64,000 nucleotides of DNA from Candidatus Fermentibacter sp. (GCA_030373045.1 JAUCPW010000009.1:1-64000), one strand, 5' to 3'. Counted from the first letter of the stretch, positions 24,172-33,901 are shown. Notes: generated by a model not told the origin, from the sequence alone. Made by a program: numbers and translations.

Positions 24172-25071
24172 ATGATGCCTGCAGCTCTTCGTGTCGAGGG
24201 CCTGTCCAAGACCTACGGACGCCTCCGGGCGCTCGAGCCCCTTACCCTTGATATCCCTGGAGGCGCCGTCTTCGCCCTGCTCGGGAGCAACGGGGCCGGC
24301 AAGAGCACCTTCATGAAATCCGTCCTGACTCTGGTGAGGCCGGACTCCGGAACGGCTCTGATCGGAGGGGTCGATTCCAGGATCCCCACATCGCGGGAGC
24401 ACGTCAGGTATCTCCCCGAGATAATCCGGTTCCCCGGCAACCTCACCCCTTCCGTCATGCACGGCATGCTCCTGCGCGTGAGGGGACGGGGCACCCAGGC
24501 CGACCTCATGGAAAGGTGCGAGCAGCTGTCGTGCACCGAGCTGGCCAACCGGCCGTTCTCGAAGATGTCCCGCGGGCAGGTGCAGCGCACAGCGCTCGCG
24601 ATGGCCTTCGCGGGCGAGCCCGGGATGCTCTTCCTCGACGAGCCGTCCAACGGCCTCGACCCCGAAGCCAGGATCGAACTGAGAACGATGGTCAGGGAGC
24701 AGGCCTCGAGAGGCTCCACGATCGTCATCAACTCCCACCTCCTCGGCGAGGTGGAGGCGGTGTGCGGCATGGCCGCATTCATGAAGAAGGGCAAGGTCGT
24801 CGCCTCCGGAGAACTGTCCGGGCTCGTCCGCCACACCGGCAGGGCGAGGATAGAGACCCCCTCCCCCGTCGAGATGGCCTCGTTCCTGAGGAGATCGGAC
24901 CTCGAGGTCTTCGAGTGCGATCACGGGATCGAAGCGACGGTCTCGGAGGAGGCCTTCCCCGGGTTCGTCGCCCTCGCGGCAGGCTCGGGGATACCCTTCA
25001 CCGCCGTGGAGATGAGGCGCGAAAGCCTCGAGGACCTCTTCGTGCGCCTGGCGGGTGGAGGTGCGGCATGA
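24172..25071 (+). CDS. ABC exporter ATP-binding protein
   Basis: A 299-residue protein. Walker A GSNGAGKST (about residue 38), signature MSRGQVQR, Walker B MLFLDEPSNGLDP and the H-loop NSHLL are intact. The C-terminal 80 residues are typical of NatA/CcmA-like exporter ATPases (ESLEDLFVRLAGG). The start is ATG 24172 (ATG 24175 possible); a longer frame would overlap the divergent UPF0104 gene. It is translationally coupled (ATGA) to the next gene, its permease. The spacer to the divergent gene is 46 bp. Confidence 0.92.
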   Translation: MMPAALRVEGLSKTYGRLRALEPLTLDIPGGAVFALLGSNGAGKSTFMKSVLTLVRPDSGTALIGGVDSRIPTSREHVRYLPEIIRFPGNLTPSVMHGMLLRVRGRGTQADLMERCEQLSCTELANRPFSKMSRGQVQRTALAMAFAGEPGMLFLDEPSNGLDPEARIELRTMVREQASRGSTIVINSHLLGEVEAVCGMAAFMKKGKVVASGELSGLVRHTGRARIETPSPVEMASFLRRSDLEVFECDHGIEATVSEEAFPGFVALAAGSGIPFTAVEMRRESLEDLFVRLAGGGAA

Positions 25072-25907
25072 AGGGCATGGCTGCGCTCTTCGAGGCGGGG
25101 ATGAAGCAGATGTCGAAGAACCGCCTGATCACGGTCCCCGTGGGTCTCGCCCTCCTATATCCCCTTCTGGTGACGCTGCTGCTCACGGGGATCAGGACCA
25201 CCGACCCGGGCGAGGCAGCGAGCCCCGACACGGCCTTCGGCGTGATCTTCATGACGGTGCCGATGGCGGCAACGCTGGCCACGGGCTTCATAATGATACT
25301 CGGGAGCTCCCTGCTCCCCGAGGAGATCTCTGCGGGCAGGGCGGGATACTGGATAGCCCAGCCGGTCTCCAGGAATTCCTACTTCTCCGGGATGACTGCG
25401 GCTTCCTTCGCGGTCTGCTGCGTCGTCACCTCGATCCTGTTCTACGGTACGTCGGCGTCGATACTCGCATTCCTGCCCTACAGGCCTGCTGCGATCGTCT
25501 GGGCCTTCGCCTGCCCGCTGTTCTGGACGGCCGCGAACCTCGCGCTCGTAACCCTGGTGTCCCTCCTGATCCCCAGGATCGCCTCCGTCATCGTCTGCCT
25601 CGGCGTGGCCGGAGTGTCGAACTTCCTCGGCAGCGTCTCGCAGGTGGCGGATGCCGTACCGCAGGGTGCCTTCTCCGAAACCGTTCGGGTGGTCTCGACG
25701 GCCGGCTTCTTCATCTTCCCGGCGGACCCGATGCTCCGGCTGGCGATGGCGGGTCTGAGGCCCGCGGACTCCTCGATCCAGGATATGATCACCTCGATGG
25801 GATTCGCGACGACTCCGCCGGCGTGGCAGATAGCCTACGCGGTCGTGTGGTCCGCCGCCGTCTTCTGGCTTGCAGCCGCCAGGTTCAGGAGGATCGACCT
25901 GGCCTGA
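25068..25907 (+). CDS. ABC-2 type exporter permease
   Basis: A 279-residue membrane protein with six predicted helices (for example LITVPVGLALLYPLLVTLLL, VIFMTVPMAATLATGFIMIL, IVWAFACPLFWTAANLALVTL, VVWSAAVFWLAAARF). The motif GRAGYWIAQPVSRNSYFSG is usual in NatB-like permeases. It pairs with the ATPase just upstream. The substrate is unknown. The gene converges on the aminopeptidase gene; a 6-bp hairpin (25920-25935) lies at the junction. Confidence 0.87.
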   Translation: MKGMAALFEAGMKQMSKNRLITVPVGLALLYPLLVTLLLTGIRTTDPGEAASPDTAFGVIFMTVPMAATLATGFIMILGSSLLPEEISAGRAGYWIAQPVSRNSYFSGMTAASFAVCCVVTSILFYGTSASILAFLPYRPAAIVWAFACPLFWTAANLALVTLVSLLIPRIASVIVCLGVAGVSNFLGSVSQVADAVPQGAFSETVRVVSTAGFFIFPADPMLRLAMAGLRPADSSIQDMITSMGFATTPPAWQIAYAVVWSAAVFWLAAARFRRIDLA

Positions 25908-25925
25908 AGCGCCTCGTGCCGGACT

Positions 25926-27200
25926 TCAGAGTCCGACTGCGCCCTCGAGGTGCTTCGCGAGCACGGCGGTCATCCGGCCGTGATCCTCGATCCCCGTGCA
26001 CTCCCTTATCGAATGCATGGACATCACGGGATTGCCCGCGTCCACGGAGGGGACTCCGAGACGGGTGGCCAGCATGGGCCCGATGGTGCTCCCGCACGGG
26101 ATGTCGTTCCTGCATGCGAAGACCTGTACCGGAGAGCCGGCGGCCGACGCGCACTCCCTGAAATAGGCCTCCGTGAGGGCCGATGTGGCGTACCTCTCCT
26201 GAGCGTTGACCTTGATCACCGGGCCTGAGTTGGAAACTGGCCTGTTGCCGCGCTCGTACTTCGACTCCCAGGCGGGGTTGACGGCATGTGCGGCGTCGAT
26301 GGAGACCAGGATGCTTCCCAGGAGAGCCCTGTGCATCTCCCGGGTGCCGCCCGAGAGGCATTCCAGCACGGTGTCGAGGAATCTCGACTGGGCACCGGCG
26401 CCGGTCGAGGAGCCGACCTCCTCGTTGTCGAAAAGGCAGAGAACCGATGTGGACGGGGCCCTGCCCGCAGAGAGCAGCGCCTCGATCCCTGCATGGCACA
26501 TGGCCAGGTCGTCGATCCCCTGCCCGGTCACGAATCCGCCCCGGATCCCGCCGACCGACGGCGGCTGGACATCGACGAGATGGGCCGTCCATCCCGACAG
26601 TTCCTCAGCCGTCAGCCCGCAGGCGCCCGCAACGGCTCCCGCCAGGTCTTCGTTGGAGAAGGAACCTGCCGTCAGGATCGGCTGGATGTGGTCCTCCTTG
26701 TTGAAGGAGAAGCCATCCTCGTTCATCCCCCGGTTCAGGTGCATCGCGGGCATCGAGACCCGCGCCGCCATCCCGGGGATGCGGAACGGCACGGTGCCGA
26801 GGCGGCCGCCGGGCTCCCTGCGGACCGCCGTGCCCGCCAGGCCCAGGTCCCTGTCGAACCATGTCGAGAGTATGGGTGAACCGTAGATCTCCACGGACAG
26901 TACGGAATGACCGCCTGCCTGCCTGACGGGGTTGTTGCGCAGGCGGAGTCCGGGGAAGTCGGTGTGCGCGCATGCGATCCTGAAGCCTGCGGCGGCGGGT
27001 TCATCCGTGCCGAGCCTGGCTGCGATCAGGGAGCCGGTGCCGCGCCTGACGAAGAACTCGACCGGGAACTGCCCGTCCAGCAGTCCGTATTCGGTCGTTT
27101 CGGAGAAACCGCCGCTTCGCAGCAGGTCGCAGGCCTTCCCGACGGCATGCCCGGAAGTGGGCGAGGATGCGAGGAAGTCTAGGAGTCCCTCCGATCCCAT
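25926..27200 (-). CDS. M18-family aminopeptidase
   Basis: A 424-residue cytoplasmic metallopeptidase (aspartyl aminopeptidase family). Zinc ligands and catalytic residues are seen in AHTDFPGLRLR, GQGIDDLAMC, FDNEEVGSSTGAG and MSMHSIRE. The partial motif HAVNPAWESKYE is also characteristic. ATG 27200 with GGAAGG upstream gives the normal length and overlaps the activase gene by 22 nt. It removes N-terminal residues from peptides, probably in amino-acid recycling or fermentation. Confidence 0.93.
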   Translation of the reverse strand: MGSEGLLDFLASSPTSGHAVGKACDLLRSGGFSETTEYGLLDGQFPVEFFVRRGTGSLIAARLGTDEPAAAGFRIACAHTDFPGLRLRNNPVRQAGGHSVLSVEIYGSPILSTWFDRDLGLAGTAVRREPGGRLGTVPFRIPGMAARVSMPAMHLNRGMNEDGFSFNKEDHIQPILTAGSFSNEDLAGAVAGACGLTAEELSGWTAHLVDVQPPSVGGIRGGFVTGQGIDDLAMCHAGIEALLSAGRAPSTSVLCLFDNEEVGSSTGAGAQSRFLDTVLECLSGGTREMHRALLGSILVSIDAAHAVNPAWESKYERGNRPVSNSGPVIKVNAQERYATSALTEAYFRECASAAGSPVQVFACRNDIPCGSTIGPMLATRLGVPSVDAGNPVMSMHSIRECTGIEDHGRMTAVLAKHLEGAVGL

Positions 27201-30200
27201 GCGGGAGCCTTCCTTTCTTCGGAATGGATGCGCTCCGGGGCGCCCGGGCGGTCCGCGGAGGCATCGGATCCGGCGCGGCGATCCGAACCTCGTGCTGCTG
27301 CGCCGCTCCTGACCTGGAACATGAATGCCTCGAGCCTCGCGTCGTTGTCGGTATCCTCCTGGCCGTCGAAGGCCAGGTTCAGCCACGGCAGGCCGGGCAG
27401 ATCCCTGCGGAGGCGCTTGGACACAGCTGTGACGATGGTCCCGGGCAGGCAGGTGAACGGGAGCACGTTGACGGCCCCGTCGATCGCCCCCCTCCGGGCG
27501 AGGGCCACGGGCGCCCCTATGCAGAGTATCGCCTCTCCCCCGATGTTTTCCTTCATGTAGGGTCCGGCGGCTTCGAGAACCTCGGCCGCCCCCGGGTGGT
27601 GCCGTCCCTCAAGCAGCCCTGCGAAGGGGCGTTCCATGGAGCGCTTGACATACTTCATGAGCAGGCTCTTGGCCGCCGCCCTGAGGATGTCCGCGGGTTT
27701 CCTCGAACGCAGGGCGCGCGTCATGAACGTGTGGTTGACGAACTCGAACCACTCCAGCACCCAGGTAGGCAGGACCTCCCCGCCGAGCGCCTCGATCCGG
27801 TCCTCCGTCCATGAGTTCGCGTAGGGATCGTTCCTGACGTAGATCTCGCCGAAGACGAGCACCAGGGGCCTTTCGACTCCCGACAGGGGGATCCGGCCGA
27901 AGAGGCCGGCCGACTTCCGCATGGCTTCGCCCAGGCCTTCGCCCTTTTCCATTGCGTTCTCCACCAGGGACATGGCGATGGTGAACGCCCTCGTTGCGTC
28001 GCCTTCCCTGGCCTCGTACGGGCTCGTGCGCCTGTATGCGGCCTTCAGGATGTCCGCACAGGTGGTGCCGCGGAGCAGGTCGAGCTGGAACGACGGCGAA
28101 TCCAGGCCGGGCACCGATGTGTACGAATCCCTCGAAGAGGCGGTGATGATGGGCACGGAGGAGAAACCGGACCGGTCGAGCAGGATCCTGTGATATGTGC
28201 AGTACTGGCCGAACCGGCAGGGACCCGATGCGGTGCCCATGAAGAAAGCCGTGCGGTCGGGATCGTTCTCCCCCAGAACCTTGAGCATGTTGCCCGAAGT
28301 GATGATGGCGGGATAGCACTCCTTGCCGGAGGTTACGGTCCTGCCCATCGCGACGGTCTCGCGGTCCGTCTCCGGCATCTCCCTGGCGTCGAGCCCCCTT
28401 CTCCTGGCGGCTGCGGCCACGAGTGCCGTGCCCGGGCCCAGCCTGGGGACCCAGATCGTGCGGCCCTCGACTCTTCCGGCCCGCCTTCCGGGGGCTTCCG
28501 TGAGGCCGGCCCGACCCGCGCCGGCCGAGGCGGGGAGGGAATCGAGGAAGGCCTCGCAGCGCGTGATCATCCCGGCATCGGCCGAGTGCTCGTCGGCCTC
28601 CAGGGTGAGGAACGGCGTCCCATCCATGAGGGAGGAGAAGTGGTGGTGGATGAAGGAATCCGGCCCGCAGCCGAAGTTCGTGAGATAGACGGCGCGGAGC
28701 CTCGGATCCCTCTTCACGGCCAGGGCCGCGGCCAGGATCTTCTGGCCGTAGTGCCAGTACATGTCGGGGCAGAGTCCGGCAGTCTCCCTCATCGGCAGGT
28801 CGAGCATCTCGGCGGGCATGACTCCGACCCCCATCCGCGACAGCTTGGCGGGGAGATCGGAGCTCACGGAGGGGTCGCATCCGTTGTAGGGCCTGCTCAC
28901 TATCACGAGCATCGTGCCGTTGTCGGGCAGGGAGTCGAGAGCCTCCCTGCCGGCCTCCCGGATGGACCGTTCGAACGAGTGCTGCGCCTCGAGAGCCTCC
29001 TCGACCGCCCTCGAGGCCTCGCCCGAAGTGCATCCCATCGACTCGCCCAGGGAGATCATCGCGGCCTTCCAGTCCGACGTCTGCCCGGTGAAGTCGAGCA
29101 CGGGGGCCAGCACCCCGACTCCCCTTCCGGCGAGTCCGAGGGAGGATTCGATGACGTAGGGAGAACCCGACACGTACGGGCAGTTCTGGGCCTCCTCGAA
29201 TCCCTCGTGCCTGAAGGCTCTGAGCATGGATGGGAGGAAGATCCTGCCGGCACCCCGTTCGAGGAGATCCAGCACATGGCCGTGGGCGATCTTCACGGGG
29301 AAGCAGGTCTCGGCAGCGACGTTCTCGACGCCCTTGTGCACGGTAGCCCCGGTCGAGGGCGACGACAGCACCACCCCGAAACCGAGGGACTCGAAGAAAC
29401 TCCTGAAGAACGGGAAGAACTCCCAGAACCAGAGAGCCCTCGGGATGCCGACCAGCCTCGACGGGTCTGCGCCGGGATCAGGCGGCGAGTAGCCCCGCAG
29501 GAGGATCTCCTCCCGGACCGGGAAGAGGTTGACGCCCTTCCCGCCGGCCGGTCTCCTGCCCGTCTCGTACTTCTCGCACCTTCCGCCGTAGTGGAGCCGC
29601 CTGCCGTCGTCGAACCCGACCGAGTGGATCTCGCACCTGTTGGGGCAGCCCTCGCACACGAAGCTGGACTGGGTGTAGGAGATCCCTGAGAGGCCGAAAC
29701 CGCGGAAGGACGAAGGCTTCCCTCCCGACCTGTCCCTTGCGATGAGTGCGGCCCCGATGGCGCCGGTGACGTCGTGGTCCGGGGGGACCGTCACGGGTCT
29801 GCCGAGGACGGAGTTGAAGGCTGCCACCACGCCGGCGTTGTACGCCGTGCCGCCCTGGAAGAGTATCCTGCGGCCGGGCTTCCTGTCGCCGACCACCCTG
29901 TGGAGGTAGTTCTGGACTATCGAGTAGCACAGGCCGCCCACGATGTCCTCGACGGGGGCTCCCGCGGCCTGATGGGCGACCACGTCGCTCTCCATGAAGA
30001 CGGTGCACCGCTCGCCGAGCCCGGAAGGGGCCGGAGCCTCAAGGGCCACCGGCCCGAACTCCCGGATGCCCAGTCCGAGCCGTTCCGCCTGCTCTTCGAG
30101 GAACGATCCGGTACCGGCGGCACAGACCTTGTTCATCTCGAAGTCGACGACCCTGCCGCCCTGGATGCTGATGTACTTGGAGTCCTGGCCGCCTATCTCG

Positions 30201-31432
30201 AACACGGTATCCACGTCGGGGCAGGCCTCGACGGCCGCCCTGGCCTGTGCGGTGATCTCGTTGACCACGGTGTCGGCTCCCGTGAAGTCGCCGATCATGT
30301 AGCGGCCGGATCCGGTGACACCCGCGGAGAGGATTCTCACCCCCTCGCCGAGAGTCGCGCCCACCAGCGCAAGGCCCTTCTTGACGGCCTCGATGGGCCT
30401 GCCCGCCGTCATCAGGTACTCGCGGGCGGCGAGGCGCCCCGCCTCGTCGATTGCGGCCAGGTTCGTGCTTATGGAACCAACGTCTATCCCGAGGTGGTAC
30501 CCCGTGCCGGCTCCAGGCGCCGCACGCACGAAGGAAGGCGGCGGCGAGCCCCTGTGCTTCATCAGCGGGGGGTGGCTGCCGGCCGTGGCGGGATCGGCAC
30601 CGAGGCCCGCGAGGAGGCCCGTGAACTGCTCCCCGGCGATGAATATCTGGTCGTCCTCGGCGCAGAGCGCCGCGCCGGCTGCTGTGAGTTCGGCCGAGTG
30701 GGAGGGGACTGTGATGCCTCCCCTGCATTCCGACAGGACTTCGCCGAAGGCCCTCACCATGCCGGCGTTGGATGCGACTCCGCCCACGAAGCCCACGGGA
30801 GGCCTGAACTCCTTCCCGCCCGCGATGATGCTCTTGAAGTTCCTTGCGACCGCGAGGCAGAGCCCGGCTACGATGTCCTCGGGAGGGGTGCCCACCTGCT
30901 GAAGGTGGATCATGTCGGACTTGGCGAATACGCTGCATCTCCCTGCCACCCTGGGCGGGTGCGGGCACCGGAGGGCGAGCCTCCCGAGCTCCTCGGCGTC
31001 CATGCCCAGCCGCGTGGCCTGCTGGTCGAGGAAGGAGCCGGTGCCGGCCGCGCAGACCGAGTTCATGGAGAAATCGTCGAAGACGCACTTCCTGCCTTCG
31101 ATCCTGAAGAGCAGGAGCTTGGAATCCTGCCCCCCCATCTCGATCACCGAGCCGAACTCGGGATGCAGCCTGCAGATGGCCGCAGCGAGCGCCACCACCT
31201 CGTTCACCGGCCGTGCGCCGGCGACGGCTCCGACAGCCCGCGCGGCGGAGCCCGTGACGCATGCCGCGACGGTGCTCCAGCCCGGGATGGAGGGGAGGAT
31301 GATCCCGAGGGTCTCGTAGGGGCGGCCGAGATGGCGTCTGTAGACCGTGCGCGTGATCGCGCCGTTCTCGACCAGTGCGAGCTTGACGCTTACGGAACCC
31401 AGATCGATGCCCAGAACCCGTTCAGAATGCAT
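27179..31432 (-). CDS. Giant 2-hydroxyacyl-CoA dehydratase activase (BadF/BcrA/HgdC-type, two ATPase modules)
   Basis: A 1,417-residue protein. Two ASKHA ATPase modules lie in tandem (about residues 1-285 and 312-590). Each has GIDLGSVS/GIDVGSIS, a GGQDSK loop and the iron-sulfur cysteine motif CAAGTGSFL(D/E)(E/Q)Q. A cysteine motif CEGCPNRC (about residue 635) leads into the DUF2229 region (LVGIPRALWFWEFFPFF) and then an HgdB-like, cysteine-bearing C-terminal half (ACAET-type FPVKIAHGH, GPCRFGQYC). Activases inject a high-energy electron into 2-hydroxyacyl-CoA dehydratases using ATP. Large fused forms occur in anaerobes and their partner is often unknown. No separate dehydratase subunits lie nearby. 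Confidence 0.88.
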   Translation of the reverse strand: MHSERVLGIDLGSVSVKLALVENGAITRTVYRRHLGRPYETLGIILPSIPGWSTVAACVTGSAARAVGAVAGARPVNEVVALAAAICRLHPEFGSVIEMGGQDSKLLLFRIEGRKCVFDDFSMNSVCAAGTGSFLDQQATRLGMDAEELGRLALRCPHPPRVAGRCSVFAKSDMIHLQQVGTPPEDIVAGLCLAVARNFKSIIAGGKEFRPPVGFVGGVASNAGMVRAFGEVLSECRGGITVPSHSAELTAAGAALCAEDDQIFIAGEQFTGLLAGLGADPATAGSHPPLMKHRGSPPPSFVRAAPGAGTGYHLGIDVGSISTNLAAIDEAGRLAAREYLMTAGRPIEAVKKGLALVGATLGEGVRILSAGVTGSGRYMIGDFTGADTVVNEITAQARAAVEACPDVDTVFEIGGQDSKYISIQGGRVVDFEMNKVCAAGTGSFLEEQAERLGLGIREFGPVALEAPAPSGLGERCTVFMESDVVAHQAAGAPVEDIVGGLCYSIVQNYLHRVVGDRKPGRRILFQGGTAYNAGVVAAFNSVLGRPVTVPPDHDVTGAIGAALIARDRSGGKPSSFRGFGLSGISYTQSSFVCEGCPNRCEIHSVGFDDGRRLHYGGRCEKYETGRRPAGGKGVNLFPVREEILLRGYSPPDPGADPSRLVGIPRALWFWEFFPFFRSFFESLGFGVVLSSPSTGATVHKGVENVAAETCFPVKIAHGHVLDLLERGAGRIFLPSMLRAFRHEGFEEAQNCPYVSGSPYVIESSLGLAGRGVGVLAPVLDFTGQTSDWKAAMISLGESMGCTSGEASRAVEEALEAQHSFERSIREAGREALDSLPDNGTMLVIVSRPYNGCDPSVSSDLPAKLSRMGVGVMPAEMLDLPMRETAGLCPDMYWHYGQKILAAALAVKRDPRLRAVYLTNFGCGPDSFIHHHFSSLMDGTPFLTLEADEHSADAGMITRCEAFLDSLPASAGAGRAGLTEAPGRRAGRVEGRTIWVPRLGPGTALVAAAARRRGLDAREMPETDRETVAMGRTVTSGKECYPAIITSGNMLKVLGENDPDRTAFFMGTASGPCRFGQYCTYHRILLDRSGFSSVPIITASSRDSYTSVPGLDSPSFQLDLLRGTTCADILKAAYRRTSPYEAREGDATRAFTIAMSLVENAMEKGEGLGEAMRKSAGLFGRIPLSGVERPLVLVFGEIYVRNDPYANSWTEDRIEALGGEVLPTWVLEWFEFVNHTFMTRALRSRKPADILRAAAKSLLMKYVKRSMERPFAGLLEGRHHPGAAEVLEAAGPYMKENIGGEAILCIGAPVALARRGAIDGAVNVLPFTCLPGTIVTAVSKRLRRDLPGLPWLNLAFDGQEDTDNDARLEAFMFQVRSGAAARGSDRRAGSDASADRPGAPERIHSEERKAPAWDRRDS

Positions 31433-31486
31433 GTCGGTGTCCAGCTCCGTGGAGTCAGGCGCAGGGCCGCTCCCTGGCGGGGTGGT

Positions 31487-31819
31487 TCAGATGTCGTACC
31501 TGACGCTCGTGGCGTCGCCGGATATCCAGATGGAGACGGAAGATGCGTCCTCGCACTCCGGGGGGACCGCCAGGGTGTCGGAGATCGAGTTGATCCCGCT
31601 GGTGTACGAGATGACGAGCAGTCCCGAGACCGGACCGTGCAGATCGCGGGAGACGGAAGAGGAGGCCTCGATCGCATCCCATTCGTAAGTCGAGCCCGAG
31701 AGTCCGATCGAGATGCCGGTGATCGGTACGCCGGAATCGTTGGCCACCTCCAGCTTGGGACCGCCGCACCCGGCCAGGGCAAGGGCTGCGGCTAAGGCAG
31801 CGATGAGTCTCCCGCGCAT
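31487..31819 (-). CDS. Small lipoprotein with a beta-sandwich-like domain
   Basis: A 110-residue protein. The signal peptide ends in the lipobox LALAGC. The mature part (LEVANDSGVPITGISIGLSG...EWDAI) has alternating hydrophobic residues. Its layout (NDSG, I..I.IS, EWD) echoes the duplicated domain of the secreted protein at 50253-50891. No known function. It is the first gene of a run toward the activase, and divergent from the phosphatase-fold operon. Confidence 0.75.
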   Translation of the reverse strand: MRGRLIAALAAALALAGCGGPKLEVANDSGVPITGISIGLSGSTYEWDAIEASSSVSRDLHGPVSGLLVISYTSGINSISDTLAVPPECEDASSVSIWISGDATSVRYDI

Positions 31820-31849
31820 CTTCCGGACCTCCCCGTTCGGGTGAAGAGC

Positions 31850-31878
31850 TTCACCGGCAGCGATGATCCGAGTATAAT
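31850..31878 (+). promoter_or_regulatory. Promoter of the phosphatase-fold operon
   Basis: TTCACC (31850-31855), a 17-nt spacer and a perfect TATAAT (31873-31878). The predicted transcription start, near 31885, lies downstream of the GTG at 31841 and so rules that codon out as the start of the following gene. Confidence 0.7.
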
Positions 31879-31906
31879 ACGGCCTGCACGAATCGAGGAG
31901 GATCGA

Positions 31907-33901
31907 CTGAAGCCGCTGCTCCTGCTGGCCCTGCCCCTGCTCCTGCTTCCCGGGGTCTCCCCTGCCTATGTCGGGCCGGGGGCCGGGTTCGGGGTTGCCA
32001 CCTCCTTCCTCGCCGTGCTCAACGCGGTCGCCCTCTCCATGCTCTCCCTGCTGATATGGCCGTTCGTGTCCGCCAGGAGGGCTCTGCTGAGGTCGCGGAT
32101 ACCGAACCGGCCCCTAGCGAAGCGCGTGGTGGTGCTCGGCCTCGACGGCCTCTCCCCGGCGATCGCGGCAAGGCTGGCCGCGGAAGGCCGGATGCCCCGC
32201 CTAGCCGCTCTTGCACGCTCGGGAACCCTGGCGGAACTCGCCACCACCACTCCCGGCATATCCCCGGTGGCATGGACCACCTTCCAGACCGGTGTCGATC
32301 CCGGGAAGCACGGGATTTTCGACTTCCTGGCGCCCGACAGGGCCAGATACGCCCCGGTTCTCTCCTCCGTGGAGACGGTGCGCACCCGCCGGGGAAGGGA
32401 TACTGTCCGGGGCCTGAGGGGCTCCAGGCCCTTCTGGGAGCTGCTTGGCGCCTTCGGACTCCGTTCGGTCGTGCTCAGGGTCCCTGTGACGTATCCCCCG
32501 GGTCCGCTGGACGGGTACCTCCTCAGCGGAATGTGCGTGCCCGACCTCCGGGGGACCCAGGGTCTCTACACGCTGTTCGGCGAACGTGAGGGAGAGCTCC
32601 CCGGCGGCATCGAGGCCGCTCTCTCACCGACAGGCAGGCGGCGCTGGGGGGCGTTGCTGGAAGGCCCCCCGTCGGGCTACGGGCCGCTGGAGGTCCATCT
32701 GGCAGAGAAGTCGGGAAGGTGGTCGGCTCGCATAGGGACTGGCGCCCCGGTACGGCTCGAGCCGGGAGTGCTCTCGGACTGGGTCAGGCTCTCTTTCCGC
32801 AGCAGGACCCGCGGACCCTCGGCCAGGGGCGTGGCAAGGCTCTGCCTTACCGCCGGAGACACCCCCGCGCTCTATGTCTCCGCCATCCACCCCGATCCCT
32901 GGTCTCCTCCGTTCCCGATATCGTCCCCCGTGCTCTATTCGAGATACCTTGCCTCGACTGCCGCGTCCGGCAGCTACGCGACCCTCGGGCTCGCCGAGGA
33001 CACGTGGGCCCTGATGAACGGGGCGCTCTCCGAAGGGCAGTTCCTGTCCCAGGCATGGTCCATCTTCGAGGAGAGGCGCGGGATGTTCCGCGACGCCCTT
33101 CGCAGGGTGAGACGGGGGCTGGCGGTCTGCGTCTTCGACACGCCCGACAGGATACAGCACGTCTGCTGGGCCGCCGGCGACGGCCCCGGCACTCCGGTCG
33201 GCGACGCATACGAGAAGATGGACGCACTCATAGGCGAGACCGTCGACGCCCTGGGGCGCGACGACATTCTGATAGTCATGTCCGACCACGGCTTCACGGC
33301 CTTCGACACATGCCTGGACCTCAACAGGTTCCTTTTCGAGATCGGGTTCCTCGTGTTCCGCGACGGAGTCGTTCCTCCCCAGGAGGACCTGTCGGGGGTG
33401 GACTGGTCGCGGACGAAGGCCTATTCGCTCGGTCTGGCCGGGATCATGCTCAACATGAAGGGGCGCGAATCGCAGGGCATGGTGGAACCGGGAGACGAGG
33501 CCGCCTCGGTCATGGACGCGATCTCTGAACGGCTCCTCGCGCTCGCGGCACCCGACGGCCGCAGACCGGTGAAGTCCGTCGTCAGGGCCTCGGACGCCTA
33601 TCGGGGCCCCTATGTCGGAAGGGCGCCCGACCTGGTGGTCGGGACACATGCGGGCTTCAGGTCGTCCTGGCACAGCGTGACCGGAGGCACGGGCCTCTCC
33701 GCCGTCCATCCCAACCCGTACCGCTGGACGGGCGACCACTGCCACGACAGCTCCCTCGTGCCGGGCATCCTGGCCTCGAATGCAAGGCTGGCCGGCCCTG
33801 CGTCGATCCGCGACATCGCCCCCACGGTGATGAGGGCTCTGGGGCTCGAAGCACCCCGGCACATGGACGGCAGACCGCTCGTGGAGGGCGCCCGGCGATG
33901 A
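31907..33901 (+). CDS. Membrane-anchored alkaline-phosphatase-fold (type I phosphodiesterase) protein, probable CTG start
   Basis: The promoter excludes the far-upstream GTG. The first codon that makes sense is CTG 31907, five bases after GAGGAGG, opening directly onto a signal or anchor sequence (KPLLLLALPLLLLPGVSPA-YVGPGAG) and a second helix. This gives 664 residues. Metal-site and nucleophile motifs of the nucleotide pyrophosphatase/phosphodiesterase family are present: LGLDGLSP, SPVAWTTFQTG (Thr nucleophile region), PGKHGIFDF, DTPDRIQH, SDHGFT and TGDHCHD. It probably hydrolyses a phosphate or phospho-sugar ester at the membrane. The next gene is a paralogue. Confidence 0.82.
   Translation: MKPLLLLALPLLLLPGVSPAYVGPGAGFGVATSFLAVLNAVALSMLSLLIWPFVSARRALLRSRIPNRPLAKRVVVLGLDGLSPAIAARLAAEGRMPRLAALARSGTLAELATTTPGISPVAWTTFQTGVDPGKHGIFDFLAPDRARYAPVLSSVETVRTRRGRDTVRGLRGSRPFWELLGAFGLRSVVLRVPVTYPPGPLDGYLLSGMCVPDLRGTQGLYTLFGEREGELPGGIEAALSPTGRRRWGALLEGPPSGYGPLEVHLAEKSGRWSARIGTGAPVRLEPGVLSDWVRLSFRSRTRGPSARGVARLCLTAGDTPALYVSAIHPDPWSPPFPISSPVLYSRYLASTAASGSYATLGLAEDTWALMNGALSEGQFLSQAWSIFEERRGMFRDALRRVRRGLAVCVFDTPDRIQHVCWAAGDGPGTPVGDAYEKMDALIGETVDALGRDDILIVMSDHGFTAFDTCLDLNRFLFEIGFLVFRDGVVPPQEDLSGVDWSRTKAYSLGLAGIMLNMKGRESQGMVEPGDEAASVMDAISERLLALAAPDGRRPVKSVVRASDAYRGPYVGRAPDLVVGTHAGFRSSWHSVTGGTGLSAVHPNPYRWTGDHCHDSSLVPGILASNARLAGPASIRDIAPTVMRALGLEAPRHMDGRPLVEGARR

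Noticed and set aside
22840-24924. Open frame of 694 codons on the minus strand
   Set aside because: It runs across the ends of three real genes (flavoprotein, UPF0104, ABC ATPase) and has no recognisable domain.
25920-25935. CGGACT-TCAG-AGTCCG hairpin as a terminator
   Set aside because: Only 6 bp, overlaps the aminopeptidase stop and has no T-run, so I do not call it a terminator.
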